In this document: piece after piece, positions 26,885-35,919 of the stretch
Position numbering within the stretch: the stretch's first letter is position 1
Layout of the letters: each line of letters starts with the position of its first letter
From: an uncultured Faecalicatena sp.
GTDB lineage: Bacteria > Bacillota > Clostridia > Lachnospirales > Lachnospiraceae
DNA length: 64,000 nt
NCBI GenBank assembly: GCA_948468385.1
Contig: CAOKHZ010000006.1
Location: 93,697 to 157,696 of the forward strand
Direction: 5' to 3'
Program-made: the position numbers and the translations under genes
Notes under the pieces: model-generated
What the model was told of the DNA's origin: nothing
Seen by the model: the letters and a program-made list of their open reading frames with translations, nothing else
Databases searched by the model: none

Positions 26885-28283
26885 GAACAGTTTAAACGCG
26901 AAGGTATTTTTGTGGGTCTTTTCGGCTCTGACGGTTTGCAGCATACTGATTTATGGAATCGTGTTGACCGTCCTTCCCAAACAATACCTGATTACGTCGG
27001 ACAAGCAATTGGAAGAAAATACCGAACTCCTCGTTTCCAGGTTGCGCGATATGCCTTATGAGGATGCCATCAATGAAATTTATAATTTCTGTATCCGAAA
27101 TAGTGTCGCGATATTGCTTGATGATGAAAAAGGTGTTTTGAACTTTGGCGAAGTAAAGACGGAGGAATTGACGTCCACGACGTCAAGCATTGCAACCACG
27201 GTTACTTTTTTAGATGATGGGACAGAACATGCTCTCGTGGTATCTTCCATATCGCAAACGGCGGATCTGATTTCAAGCCTTATGCTGCGCTTCCTTCCCG
27301 CCGTCCTTGCAATGATTCTTCTGTTGTCAACCTTAAGTGCCTTGATTTGCAGCAAAGTCATCGTTAGCCCGATTGCCAGAATCAGCCAGATTTCCAAGCG
27401 AATGACCTCCCTTGACATGACCTGGAAATGTGACGTTGAAAGTGATGACGAGATTGGCGTGCTCGCATCCAGCTTAAATACGATGGCTGACCGGTTGCGG
27501 GAAACCATGGACGAATTAAAAAATGCCAACCGGCAGCTTACGGACGACGTGGAAAAATTCAAGGCATTGGAAGAACAACGAAAGAACTTTTTCGCGGCGG
27601 TATCCCACGAATTAAAAACGCCGCTGACCATATTAAAGGGACAAATTGAAAATATGATACTGGGGTACGGGGATTATCAGGACCACGAAAAATATTTACC
27701 CGAAGCACTGAAAGCGACCGAAGATATAGCGCATCTCGTCAGGGAAATCATAGCAATCTCCAAAATGGAAAGCATGGATTTACAAGACACGTTACAAGAG
27801 GTATCCTTACGAACGTCCATTCAGGACGCGGTAGAAGCCATTTTACCGCTTACACGGGACAAGGATATTCAAATACACCAGAACGTCGGTACGGATACTG
27901 TTTTGTCCGTCCATCCGAATCTTTGGAACAAGGCATTATCGAACATCATTGGAAACGCGGTTCTGCATTCCCCTTGCGGCCAGCATGTTTTCATTACCGA
28001 ATATCCAGCGGAAGATGCCGGCAACGCAGCCTGCCAAAATTCCTTGAAGCCTTGCGAAAAGGAAAGAATCCTCGTCATTGAAAACACCGGAACGTTTATT
28101 TTGGAGGACGACCTTTCGCATCTGTTCACGCCTTTTTACCGGACGGACAAGTCAAGGAACAAGGCCACCGGCGGAAGCGGCCTGGGGCTATATATCGTCA
28201 AGACCATACTTGACTTGCATGGCATGGCCTATTGTATAAAAAATACGCAGAACGGCGTGGCATTTATCCTTTATTTACCTTGA
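26868..28283 (+). CDS. Sensor histidine kinase
   Basis: A 471-residue membrane kinase: span at ~12-35, an outer sensor part of about 120 residues, second span ~145-170, HAMP linker (SPIARISQISKRMTSLDM), HisKA with the phosphorylated His in AVSHELKTPLT (about 247), HATPase with N-box NIIGNAVLHS and G-box GGSGLGLYIVKTI. Start: a TTG at 26868 with GGGGTGGG about 8-10 bases upstream, overlapping the regulator gene by 17 bases; an ATG at 26838 lies deeper in the regulator gene and has no site. Partner of the regulator at 26204. Confidence 0.9.
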   Translation: MRRKIKNSLNAKVFLWVFSALTVCSILIYGIVLTVLPKQYLITSDKQLEENTELLVSRLRDMPYEDAINEIYNFCIRNSVAILLDDEKGVLNFGEVKTEELTSTTSSIATTVTFLDDGTEHALVVSSISQTADLISSLMLRFLPAVLAMILLLSTLSALICSKVIVSPIARISQISKRMTSLDMTWKCDVESDDEIGVLASSLNTMADRLRETMDELKNANRQLTDDVEKFKALEEQRKNFFAAVSHELKTPLTILKGQIENMILGYGDYQDHEKYLPEALKATEDIAHLVREIIAISKMESMDLQDTLQEVSLRTSIQDAVEAILPLTRDKDIQIHQNVGTDTVLSVHPNLWNKALSNIIGNAVLHSPCGQHVFITEYPAEDAGNAACQNSLKPCEKERILVIENTGTFILEDDLSHLFTPFYRTDKSRNKATGGSGLGLYIVKTILDLHGMAYCIKNTQNGVAFILYLP

Positions 28284-28301
28284 CGGACTCGTAAGAGTCA
28301 T

Positions 28302-29978
28302 TTATCCAATCAAAACATTTTTTCCCTCGAACGCGAACCCGTATTTTTTTATGCGTTCCGGCGCGATTCCTGCCTCGTTAAGGCTCGCCGCATAAGCCTT
28401 CTCCTCAATCTGCCCCAACGCCTCGCAAACGGCCTCCTCAAGCGTTTGTTTTTTCGCCTTCCTGCATACCTTGAACTCGATGATGATGGCATCGTCCTCC
28501 GCCCTTCGCGGTTTCAGCATCACGTCATACCTGCCAAAGCCGCTCTCGCGGTTGGAAGTGACCTCGTACCGATCTGCCAAATCCACCATCAGCCCAAGCA
28601 CGAAACCATGGTAAAAGCGTTCCGGCTCCTCCGAGGAACCATCCCCCGTGTCAAAATAACTGAACGTCGTAAATATAATCTTGCCCATATATTCGTTCAT
28701 GGCCTCCACGTCTCCCAGAAGCAGTGCCTTGATAAAGGGATTGTATGCCGAAACGGACGCTTTGAACCAACCATTTATCATTTTTTTGAACATGATAAGG
28801 ACTTCCTTGTTGGTAAGCCGAAGTCCGTACTCCCAGTCCCCGTCTTCCGTGAATTTGCACCATTCCACGCGTAAATAGCCACTCGCCAATAACAGACTCC
28901 AAATCGCGTCTTCGTCGCCGTCCAGTTGATTGTACACGATTTGCTCGTCAATCCGCGCGTGAAGCATTCCTCCCGCCAGCAAGTCCTCCATCGTAACCTT
29001 CACATCCGCACTTCCCTCGCGAATCAATTTCCCCGCCAGACTATTGCTGCTCGTGTTCGTCCAATATGGGGCAAGCTTTCTCTCTTTCATATAATTGATG
29101 ATGGACCACGGGTTGTAAATGTCCCGTTTTTCTCCAAAGGTAAACCCGTCATACCAATCTCTTACATTTTCCCGCTCCCCATACAATCCATACTCCTTCA
29201 ACGCCTCCCAGACCTCCTCCTGCGTAAAGCCGAAGGAATCCGCATAACGTTCCGATGTCGTGGTCACTACCGTCAGATTGTTCAAATCAGAAAACATAGA
29301 TTCCCTGCTGACCCTCGTAATCCCGGTCATCAGCGCCCTTTCCAGATAAGGGTTCGTCTTAAACGTGGCATTGAACAAATTTCTCGTAAAGGCAACCAAC
29401 TCGTCCCAATAGCCGCCCACGTAAGCCTCCTGCATAGGCGTGTCATATTCGTCGAGCAGGATGATGACCCTTTTCCCATAATAACGCGTCAAAAAATTGG
29501 ACAACATGTTCAGGGAATCCGCCGCCAGATAATCCTCCATGTCAACGGATATCTCCCGATAGGCCGCCTTTTCGTTCTCATTCAGCAAATCCCCGTCCAG
29601 CAAAAAGTCATACTGGTTATACAAGTCCGTAATAAGCTGGCAAATTCTCTTTCGTGTGTTTAAAAACGAAGTCTCCTTCACCTTCGCAAAGCTTAAAAAG
29701 AGCACCGGATACGTCCCCTGCAATTCCTGGTATTCCCGCTCGTTCCAAACAAGCAGATTTTCAAACAAGTCGCCCCTACCCGCATATTCGACGGAAAAAA
29801 ACTTCTCCACCATGCTGAGGTTCAACGTTTTACCAAATCTCCTGGGGCGATTGATCAGGGTCACCTCGTCTCCCCCGTCCCACCATTCCTTTATAAAGGA
29901 CGTTTTGTCCACGTAAAAATACTGCTTTGTTCTTATTTTTTCAAAATCTTGTTGTCCAATACCTATCGTCCTCGCCAT
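28302..29978 (-). CDS. AAA-ATPase-like / PD-(D/E)XK nuclease protein, paralogue of 15604
   Basis: A 558-residue paralogue of the protein at 15604-17289, collinear over the whole length and alike at most positions. P-loop RPRRFGKTLNLSM, Walker B IILLDEYDTPMQEAY, DWYDGFTFGEK and C-terminal GRYDVMLKP...IIIEFKV are all intact. Starts ATG at 29978 after GAGGTGAGG, the same leader as in the paralogue, so the duplication included the ribosome site. Convergent with the histidine kinase gene, 18 bases apart. Function unknown for the family; it has been viewed as a selfish or defence-like mobile gene (inference). Confidence 0.88.
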   Translation of the reverse strand: MARTIGIGQQDFEKIRTKQYFYVDKTSFIKEWWDGGDEVTLINRPRRFGKTLNLSMVEKFFSVEYAGRGDLFENLLVWNEREYQELQGTYPVLFLSFAKVKETSFLNTRKRICQLITDLYNQYDFLLDGDLLNENEKAAYREISVDMEDYLAADSLNMLSNFLTRYYGKRVIILLDEYDTPMQEAYVGGYWDELVAFTRNLFNATFKTNPYLERALMTGITRVSRESMFSDLNNLTVVTTTSERYADSFGFTQEEVWEALKEYGLYGERENVRDWYDGFTFGEKRDIYNPWSIINYMKERKLAPYWTNTSSNSLAGKLIREGSADVKVTMEDLLAGGMLHARIDEQIVYNQLDGDEDAIWSLLLASGYLRVEWCKFTEDGDWEYGLRLTNKEVLIMFKKMINGWFKASVSAYNPFIKALLLGDVEAMNEYMGKIIFTTFSYFDTGDGSSEEPERFYHGFVLGLMVDLADRYEVTSNRESGFGRYDVMLKPRRAEDDAIIIEFKVCRKAKKQTLEEAVCEALGQIEEKAYAASLNEAGIAPERIKKYGFAFEGKNVLIG

Positions 29979-30040
29979 GCCCCTCACCTCGCAATTAACC
30001 AAAATGTCCTACATCTGCCCATTACACCACTTCTATCATC

Positions 30041-30070
30041 AGTATATACACATCTGCCGTTGAAAGTCAA
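30041..30070 (-). promoter_or_regulatory. Promoter of the AAA-ATPase gene at 28302
   Basis: On the minus strand TTGACT (30065-30070), 18 bases, TATACT (30041-30046), about 60 bases before the ATG. Confidence 0.5.
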
Positions 30071-30121
30071 GACGGTTTCAATACGCCTTCTGCCATCCAT
30101 ATTTCGGTGTCATTTACTCCT

Positions 30122-31382
30122 TCACGTACTCTTAAGAAGCCCCTCCGAGCGGCTCAGTGCCTGCGCAAGCCCATTCCAACCGTCATCGTCCACGACGTTC
30201 AAAAATTCTTCCGCAATCTCTTGGTTTGGAATAAACGCCTCCCCCGTGCCCTCATCATAAGCCAAATATCCCAAATGGACAAGGAGCGTGAGCACATCGT
30301 CCCTTGTCTTGAACGTCGTCATGTCATTCTGAAATTTCCGGGTATTTATCTTACACCGCACATTACTAAGCATCTCTATAATGGCTTCTTTCAGCCCGTT
30401 AAAATTCATGTCAATATATACCTTCAGTGCTTCATACGTCTCCGTCCCCGTCCAATAGCTTCTAAATTTCCCCCGCCTCATCACGTCAACAACCGACTTC
30501 GGATTATAAATATGGCACCCGTTTAAAAAATACCCGTCATACCATTTCTGCACCTCGGAAAATGACACGTTATTCTGCCCGCAGAGTTCCCTGACCTCGT
30601 CCTCGTCAAACCCGAAATACGGTGTCAGTTCCCCGGAATCAATCATGGAATATTCGTCAAAAATATTAAGTGCCGAGTGTTCGCCGTATTTCTTGATTGG
30701 CAAAATACCCGTCATGTATGCCATGTCCACATACTCGGCCCCTTTAAAAAGTCCGCGAAGGAAATCCAAATACTCTTTCTGCGCCTCCTTGTGCTCTTTT
30801 GCAACCCGAAAGACGCAGTCCCACTCATCAATGATAAAAATAAAGCCCTTGCCCGTCTGACTGAATATTTGTTCCAATACCATTTTCAATCTACTATTCA
30901 AACTAAAATCATTACATTCTGGAAACATCTTTTTTAATTCTGCCACTACCCCGTTCTCTATTTTACCGATAAACGTATCAAGCTCTCTCTCACTTTCTAA
31001 AAACCGTTGCATATCCAGCCGGATTACGTTATGCTGGTTCAAATGTTCCTGAAATAATTCCCCCTTCTCCGCCGCACGCCCCGCAAACAATTCTGCCGAA
31101 TCGCAACCACTGCTATAATAAGCCACAAGCATGTCAGCCGCCATCGACTTTCCAAAACGGCGCGGACGGCTGACACTGACAAACTTCTGCAAGGTGTTCA
31201 AAACGCTGTTCGTGTACGAAATCAACCCCGTCTTATCCACATATATCTTAGAATTTACAGCTTCGTAAAATGCCCTGTTTCCCGGATTCAGGTGAACTCC
31301 CCGAGTTCACCCTCGCGACAGTCGCCAAATGTGCATGCAAGCATGCCCGCTTGGCTCGTTGCTCGCGGAAATAAATTCCCAT
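30122..31382 (-). pseudogene. AAA-ATPase-like gene disrupted by a 79-bp element and truncated
   Basis: The original start is the ATG at 31382 with GGAGGTG before it, encoding MGIY. A 79-bp structured element (31291-31369) then interrupts the reading frame; removing it restores MGIYLNPGNRAFYEAVNSKIYVDKTGLI, the family start. With the element, the frame from that ATG stops soon after. The main frame goes on with VSRPRRFGKSMAADML, FIIDEWDCVFR and KWYDGYFLNGCHIYNPKSVV, but ends at 30122 right after the middle domain, without the PD-(D/E)XK part seen in paralogues. Re-initiation at GTG 31240 is possible but has no ribosome site. Belongs to a different subgroup than 15604/28302. Confidence 0.82.
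31291..31369. mobile_element. 79-bp structured repeat inserted in an AAA-ATPase gene
   Basis: The segment begins with the palindrome GGTGAACTCCCCGAGTTCACC, contains GCATGCAAGCATGC and ends near GGCTCGTTGCTCGCGG. Cutting it out rejoins a gene exactly in frame, which marks its borders to within one base. It has no coding capacity, so it would be a non-autonomous or MITE-like/REP-like element. Confidence 0.75.
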
Positions 31383-31523
31383 GACACACCTCCGATTTCT
31401 CTAATTTCACTAATACCATGGATTGCCCAGCACTTCGTACCCCTGGTATCACCAAATCATTTTCATGTTTTCATTTATCTTAACCCCAAAACGGCAGTTT
31501 GGCAACTTTTATTTCCACCTGAA

Positions 31524-31555
31524 GGTTACTTTTCACGGGGTAGGGAAAAGTAACC
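31524..31555. repeat. Palindromic repeat family GTTACTTTTCACGG, copy 2
   Basis: The best copy: GGTTACTTTT, CACGGGGTAGGG, AAAAGTAACC. The ten-base arms pair perfectly. It lies upstream of the nucleotidyltransferase promoter. Confidence 0.85.
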
Positions 31556-31593
31556 CTGGATTTATACCTCGGGAAATGAAAGCATAAAAGATA

Positions 31594-31622
31594 TTGACGT
31601 ACAGAAAACCTTACGATACAAT
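31594..31622 (+). promoter_or_regulatory. Promoter of the nucleotidyltransferase gene
   Basis: TTGACG (31594-31599), 17 bases, TACAAT (31617-31622), about 40 bases before the ATG. Confidence 0.65.
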
Positions 31623-31663
31623 GCAAGTATGAAAGTTATTCTTTATTAGAGAGGTATTATATT

Positions 31664-32095
31664 ATGTTAGCGGCAAGCCACACGAATCTTCGCGATAATA
31701 TGAAAAAATACAATAACTTCGATTTGCATTTCTTATTTGATTTAAAGAGTGAACGGATTCAGTTTCTGCACGCAAATTACGTCCATCCGCTGAAACAAAA
31801 TTTAGTACAAGAACTGCAGCAGGATTTCCAACGGGATTCCAACGTGAAAACCGCCATCGTATTTGGAAGCGGCGTGAAATTTCGTTGCAACAGCTACAGC
31901 GATTTGGACATTTGTATCGAACGATACAGTCTCGACAAACCGTTCCACTATCAAGCCGGTGACGACGGAAGCGCAATCGACGTACTCTATGCGGACCAAA
32001 TCGGCGAAAGGCTGCGTCGTGAAATAGAAGAAAAGGGAATCGTGGTTTATGACAAGGAGGGAGCCTATGTGCGACATTCGACTGTGTCGGCGTGA
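31664..32095 (+). CDS. Minimal nucleotidyltransferase (MNT) domain protein
   Basis: A 143-residue protein with the nucleotidyltransferase motif GSGVKFRCNSYSDLDIC (GS...DxD, about residues 65-83) and the later catalytic-site segment AIDVLY. Such MNT proteins are usually the antitoxin partner of a HEPN RNase and act by adding AMP to it. It has its own promoter and GAGAGGT site 8 bases before the ATG. Inside its 3' end a second gene starts at ATG 32067 behind a strong AAGGAGGG, but that gene is broken (next entry). Without an intact toxin this may be a solitary relic. Confidence 0.82.
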   Translation: MLAASHTNLRDNMKKYNNFDLHFLFDLKSERIQFLHANYVHPLKQNLVQELQQDFQRDSNVKTAIVFGSGVKFRCNSYSDLDICIERYSLDKPFHYQAGDDGSAIDVLYADQIGERLRREIEEKGIVVYDKEGAYVRHSTVSA

Positions 32096-32214
32096 CCGTC
32101 CCGAACACACATGACATTGACAAACTTGTCCGCATGTCAAAAAACAACGGCTCAAATGACATCCGCACGCATCTGCTCCCAACTATAACTGGTCTTGCTG
32201 CCTCTATTTATTAA
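32067..32214 (+). pseudogene. Probable remnant of a HEPN partner gene
   Basis: ATG 32067 follows AAGGAGGG by 5 bases and encodes MCDIRL, but the frame stops after 15 codons. One frame over, from 32101, there is a 37-codon stretch THDIDKLVRMSKNNG...THLLPTITGLAASIY ending in TAA. The THDIDKL pattern resembles the C-terminal helix start (tHdl..L) of HEPN domains. Gene start and end with the middle missing suggest a deletion. The HEPN assignment rests on this short pattern and on the MNT neighbour. Confidence 0.5.
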
Positions 32215-32271
32215 ATGTACGGATGGCAACACACTCCATCCGTACGCCGATCCTATTACTCTTTTACATAA

Positions 32272-34713
32272 TTACAACACCTCGTGAATACGCTCAATCT
32301 TGCCCAGTCCCTCGTTTATCCGCCTTGCGATTTCATCCTGCTTTTCCTTGTCGTCCGTAATTTTTTCAATCACGCCGGTCAAATATTTCTCCAACGGCGT
32401 TCCGACAAAATAAGTCGCCTGACTTCTAAACGATGCCATGTCAAACGCCGGCCCAAGCACGTCTTGACATACCTCCAGCGCCATCGGTTCCGCCAGAATG
32501 GAGCCGATGGATGACTTCATGGACAAGGCATATGGATTTATGCCCGTCAGCATGATTCGTATGCTTTTCACTATATTCGCGGCAGAATTACCGGCCAGCA
32601 ACTCGTACACGCCCGGCTCCGCCGTCCACTCATGCAGGGACACGTCATATGAGGCGAATGACTTCGGCACGAGTTTCAGTTCCACACATTTTTCCTCGCC
32701 CGGCGAAAGCTCCACCTTGGCAAACGCCTTCAACTCCTTCTCCGGCTTGTCGAGCGTGGACTTTTCATCCCGCACGTACAGCTGCACAACTTCCTTGCCC
32801 GCCATCGTCCCCGTATTTTTTACCTTTACGATGACCAAAAGCGGCTCTTCCGACCGGTTGTCATACTCCTTGCCCGACACGGAAATGTCCGTCAATTCAA
32901 AATTCGTATAGCTTAAACCATATCCGAACGGGTACAACGGTTCAATCCCCTTGTAGTCATAATAACGATATCCGACATAAATTCCTTCACCATAAGCAAC
33001 CTCACCAAACTCACCCGGAAAGTTCTTGCTGGTCGGACAGTCACGATAATGCTTCGGGAACGTCAGCGGCAGCTTCCCACTCGGGTTCGCGTCACCAAAT
33101 AAAATGTCGGCCGTTGCCCTCGCGCCCTCCATGCCCGGGAAGAACAAACAAATAATCGCATTCACGTCATCGACATAATCCATCAAATCTACCGGCCCGG
33201 CCACGTTTAATAACAAGATGATTCGCTTACCCGCCGCCTTTGCTTTCGCAATCGCCCCGACAAGCATCTCCTTGTCCTCCGGGTCAAAGTCCATGCTTAC
33301 GCGGTCGCTTCCTTCCTGCCCCGCGGAACCCGCAGTGATAATCACGGTGTCCGTGCCCGCCCCAATTTCCTCGTACAGCACTTCGGCCGTCTTCGTCGCC
33401 ACTTCCTTTAACAAACTGGTGGTTTTACTCGTATCCACCTGCGCGCTTCCGGCTCCCGAATCCATGAAGCGCTCGCAGAGCCTCCCGAACAAGGCCACCT
33501 TCGTATCCTTTGCAAGAGGAAGGATTCCGTCATTTTTTAAAAGCGTGATGCCCTCCACCGCCGCGTTATAAGCGGCATCGCGCGACAACTTGTTATCAAT
33601 GGCCGTATATTTCCTGCCATTGAATTTCGGGGTCCGCAAAATCATGCGAAGCGTTCTTGCAACCGCGTCATCGAGGCGTTCCCTGCTAATTTCCCCCGAC
33701 TCCACCGCCTGATATAGCCGCTCTTTTCCACGAGGCCCCGGCATGTCCATGTCGTTTCCCGCTTTCAGCGCTTCTACCTGGTCATACACCGCGCCCCAGT
33801 CGGACACCACCTGGCCTTCAAATCCCCACTCCTCTTTCAGCACCTGCGTCAATAACCAGTCATTTTGCGCGCAGGGCTTTCCATTAATGGAATTGTAGGC
33901 ACTCATGACCGTTCCCACTTTTCCTTCCTTTACTGCCGCCTCAAACCCCGGCAGGTAAATTTCGCGCAACGCGCGTTCGGAAATGTGCTCGTTAATGCCC
34001 TGGCGCAATGTTTCCTGGTTGTTCGCCGCAAAATGCTTCACATCAGCCACCATGCCCTGGTCTTGCACTCCTTTGGAAAATTCCGGTGCCATTTTGCTGC
34101 TAAGGAACGGGTCTTCCGAAAACGACTCGAAAAGCCGTCCATTCTTCGGATCCCTATGGATGTTCGTGTTCGGTGTTCCCAAAAGCACGTCCACGCCATA
34201 GGCCTGCGCTTCCCGTCCCACGGCTTCGCCAATTTTATAAATCAATTCCGGCTTCCACGTCGCGCCCAAAAGCATGCCCGGCGGGAAACATCCCGGTTCC
34301 TCGCCGTTTGGACGCACACCGTCAATCAACGAACGAACATATAAAATCATCTTTTTTTCCCGCTCTGGCATGTCCTCTGGCAACGGCCTGGAATTAGTGG
34401 CGTAAGCGACCATGCCCATGAATGCCGCCCCACTCTCGTTGTTGGACTCGCTACTTTCTTCCTTCTCTTCCGGCAACTTCTGCATCTTTTCTCCATCCAT
34501 CTCGATGCTCATGCGAAGCCCGACCAATTCCCCCATATACTGCATCAAATTCACCCCTGTCGCGCCGTCCAGGTACAAAATGGACGGAATGCCGTACTGC
34601 GGCATCTCGAGGGAAGAAAACGAACTCTTTCCGGTCAATAAGTCCACCTTCTCCCTCACGGACATCTCCGCAAGTAATGCGGGAATTGAATCTTCATTCA
34701 CTAACTTGCCCAT
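32272..34713 (-). CDS. Glycoside hydrolase family 3 beta-glucosidase type
   Basis: An 813-residue GH3 enzyme: N-terminal barrel (~20-350) with KHFAANNQET and the nucleophile Asp in VVSDWGAVYD (about residue 304), alpha/beta sandwich domain (~375-600) with ITAGSAGQEGSDR carrying the usual acid/base region, and a fibronectin-III-like domain (~650-725, KNTGTMAGKEVVQLYV). An insert near residue 75-110 (EEKEESSESNNESG) is low complexity. No signal peptide, so it is cytoplasmic and cleaves imported beta-glucosides or xylosides. Start at 34713 with GGGAG 7 bases upstream, preferred over a TTG six bases earlier. Confidence 0.92.
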   Translation of the reverse strand: MGKLVNEDSIPALLAEMSVREKVDLLTGKSSFSSLEMPQYGIPSILYLDGATGVNLMQYMGELVGLRMSIEMDGEKMQKLPEEKEESSESNNESGAAFMGMVAYATNSRPLPEDMPEREKKMILYVRSLIDGVRPNGEEPGCFPPGMLLGATWKPELIYKIGEAVGREAQAYGVDVLLGTPNTNIHRDPKNGRLFESFSEDPFLSSKMAPEFSKGVQDQGMVADVKHFAANNQETLRQGINEHISERALREIYLPGFEAAVKEGKVGTVMSAYNSINGKPCAQNDWLLTQVLKEEWGFEGQVVSDWGAVYDQVEALKAGNDMDMPGPRGKERLYQAVESGEISRERLDDAVARTLRMILRTPKFNGRKYTAIDNKLSRDAAYNAAVEGITLLKNDGILPLAKDTKVALFGRLCERFMDSGAGSAQVDTSKTTSLLKEVATKTAEVLYEEIGAGTDTVIITAGSAGQEGSDRVSMDFDPEDKEMLVGAIAKAKAAGKRIILLLNVAGPVDLMDYVDDVNAIICLFFPGMEGARATADILFGDANPSGKLPLTFPKHYRDCPTSKNFPGEFGEVAYGEGIYVGYRYYDYKGIEPLYPFGYGLSYTNFELTDISVSGKEYDNRSEEPLLVIVKVKNTGTMAGKEVVQLYVRDEKSTLDKPEKELKAFAKVELSPGEEKCVELKLVPKSFASYDVSLHEWTAEPGVYELLAGNSAANIVKSIRIMLTGINPYALSMKSSIGSILAEPMALEVCQDVLGPAFDMASFRSQATYFVGTPLEKYLTGVIEKITDDKEKQDEIARRINEGLGKIERIHEVL

Positions 34714-34954
34714 AACCAATCTCCCTTCTTTCTCGTCGCGGCTCCCTGCACGAACATTTCCAAGACTGCCACGCGCCCGGCCTTCGCCGCCCTCTTGTCA
34801 TTATCAATACCAACTATACCAGACCCACGTCCTCCAAAAATAACAATATTGCGATTTTTAACATACAATGTTGTGATTTACTCCTTGCATGCGCACGGAA
34901 AATCAGGAAATCTCATGTTCTGAAAAAAAGACTCCCACATCTCTATAACATGTG

Positions 34955-35168
34955 GTATAATATGAACACTTGGCGAGGTGTTTTCGAGCCTAGTGAGAAT
35001 ATATACCTGGCCACTTAGCGAGGTTTTCCACGAGCTTAGTGGACATAGTATAATATGAGCACTTGGCGAGGCTTTCCGAGCCTAGTGAGAATATATACCT
35101 GGCCACTTAGCGAGGTTTTCCACGAGCTTAGTGGACATGGTATAATATGAACACTTGGCGAGGTTTTT
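34955..35168. repeat. Tandem 92-93 bp hairpin repeats with promoter-like ends
   Basis: Two full units (34955-35047, 35048-35139) and the start of a third (35140-35168). Each unit begins GTATAATATGA, then carries two related hairpins: CACTTGGCGAGG...CGAGCCTAGTG and CCACTTAGCGAGG...GAGCTTAGTGG, joined by AGAATATATACCTGG. Every unit therefore has a TATAAT in front of a hairpin. The array fills most of the 496-bp gap between the GH3 gene and the GGDEF-like gene; the rest of the gap shows no gene. An inverted single copy is at 36890-36919. Confidence 0.88.
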
Positions 35169-35209
35169 CAAAACACCGCGCCCATATCATACCAGGAGGA
35201 ACGTTAGCG

Positions 35210-35881
35210 ATGAAAAAATTTAACATATACAAGAGCGTGCAATTCATTTTATTGGCCGTCATCATGGCCGTCGGCCTATACATGGTCTTGATCAACCCGG
35301 AAATTTCTGCCAACGCGTCGATTCGCATGACGTGCACCTTGCTTTTGGGCTCGGTCGGGCTTTCCCTCTTGTTCACGGTGATAGATTTCATCTTTTTTAC
35401 CTCTCCCCAAAATCGGCGGAAGTTGGGACTGTCCATATTTTTCGACCCGGTGGCGGGCATCGCGAACCGCCACGGTTGTGACGTTTTAATTGAAAAATAT
35501 TGGGATAAGCCGTTGCCAAAGAACATCGGATGCATCATGTTCGAATTGACGAACCTAAAGGAAATAAACCAGACATACGGACATCTGCAAGGAAACAAGC
35601 TGATACATGACTTTTCAAGCTTTTTGCAGGAAGCCTCCCTTGACCTTTGTTTCGTCGGACGCAATGGCGGGAACAAGTTCCTTGCCGTTTTTGAAATTTG
35701 TGATTATGAAAAAATTAAAACCTTTCTGGACCATCTTGACAATAACGTAAGCAAGCATAACAAGATGCCGGACATCCATCCGATTCGCTTTCATTTCGGC
35801 ATCGCGTTTGACGAAGGTTCAAAAGTCCGCACGATTACAGAATTAATCGCCCTTGCGGATAAACGAATTTACAATACATAA
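35210..35881 (+). CDS. Membrane protein with degenerate GGDEF domain
   Basis: A 223-residue protein. Two N-terminal spans (about 10-28 and 40-60), then a GGDEF-fold domain: DPVAGIANRHGCD matches the D(x)LTGLxNR start and LALADKRIY the end (ALYxAK). The active site loop reads GRNGGNKFL in place of GGDEF/GGEEF, so the metal-binding and catalytic acids are lost and no diguanylate cyclase activity is expected. It could bind a nucleotide or act as a scaffold. Start at 35210 with AGGAGG 10 bases upstream. It is the first gene of the locus with PilT- and GspF-like proteins. Confidence 0.78.
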   Translation: MKKFNIYKSVQFILLAVIMAVGLYMVLINPEISANASIRMTCTLLLGSVGLSLLFTVIDFIFFTSPQNRRKLGLSIFFDPVAGIANRHGCDVLIEKYWDKPLPKNIGCIMFELTNLKEINQTYGHLQGNKLIHDFSSFLQEASLDLCFVGRNGGNKFLAVFEICDYEKIKTFLDHLDNNVSKHNKMPDIHPIRFHFGIAFDEGSKVRTITELIALADKRIYNT

Positions 35882-35919
35882 CGACAATACCAAAACCTGA
35901 CAGAAAGGAGACCTCGGAA

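Noticed and set aside
34955-35168. Possible CRISPR array
   Set aside because: The units are 92-93 bp and nearly identical through their whole length; there are no unique spacers and no cas genes.
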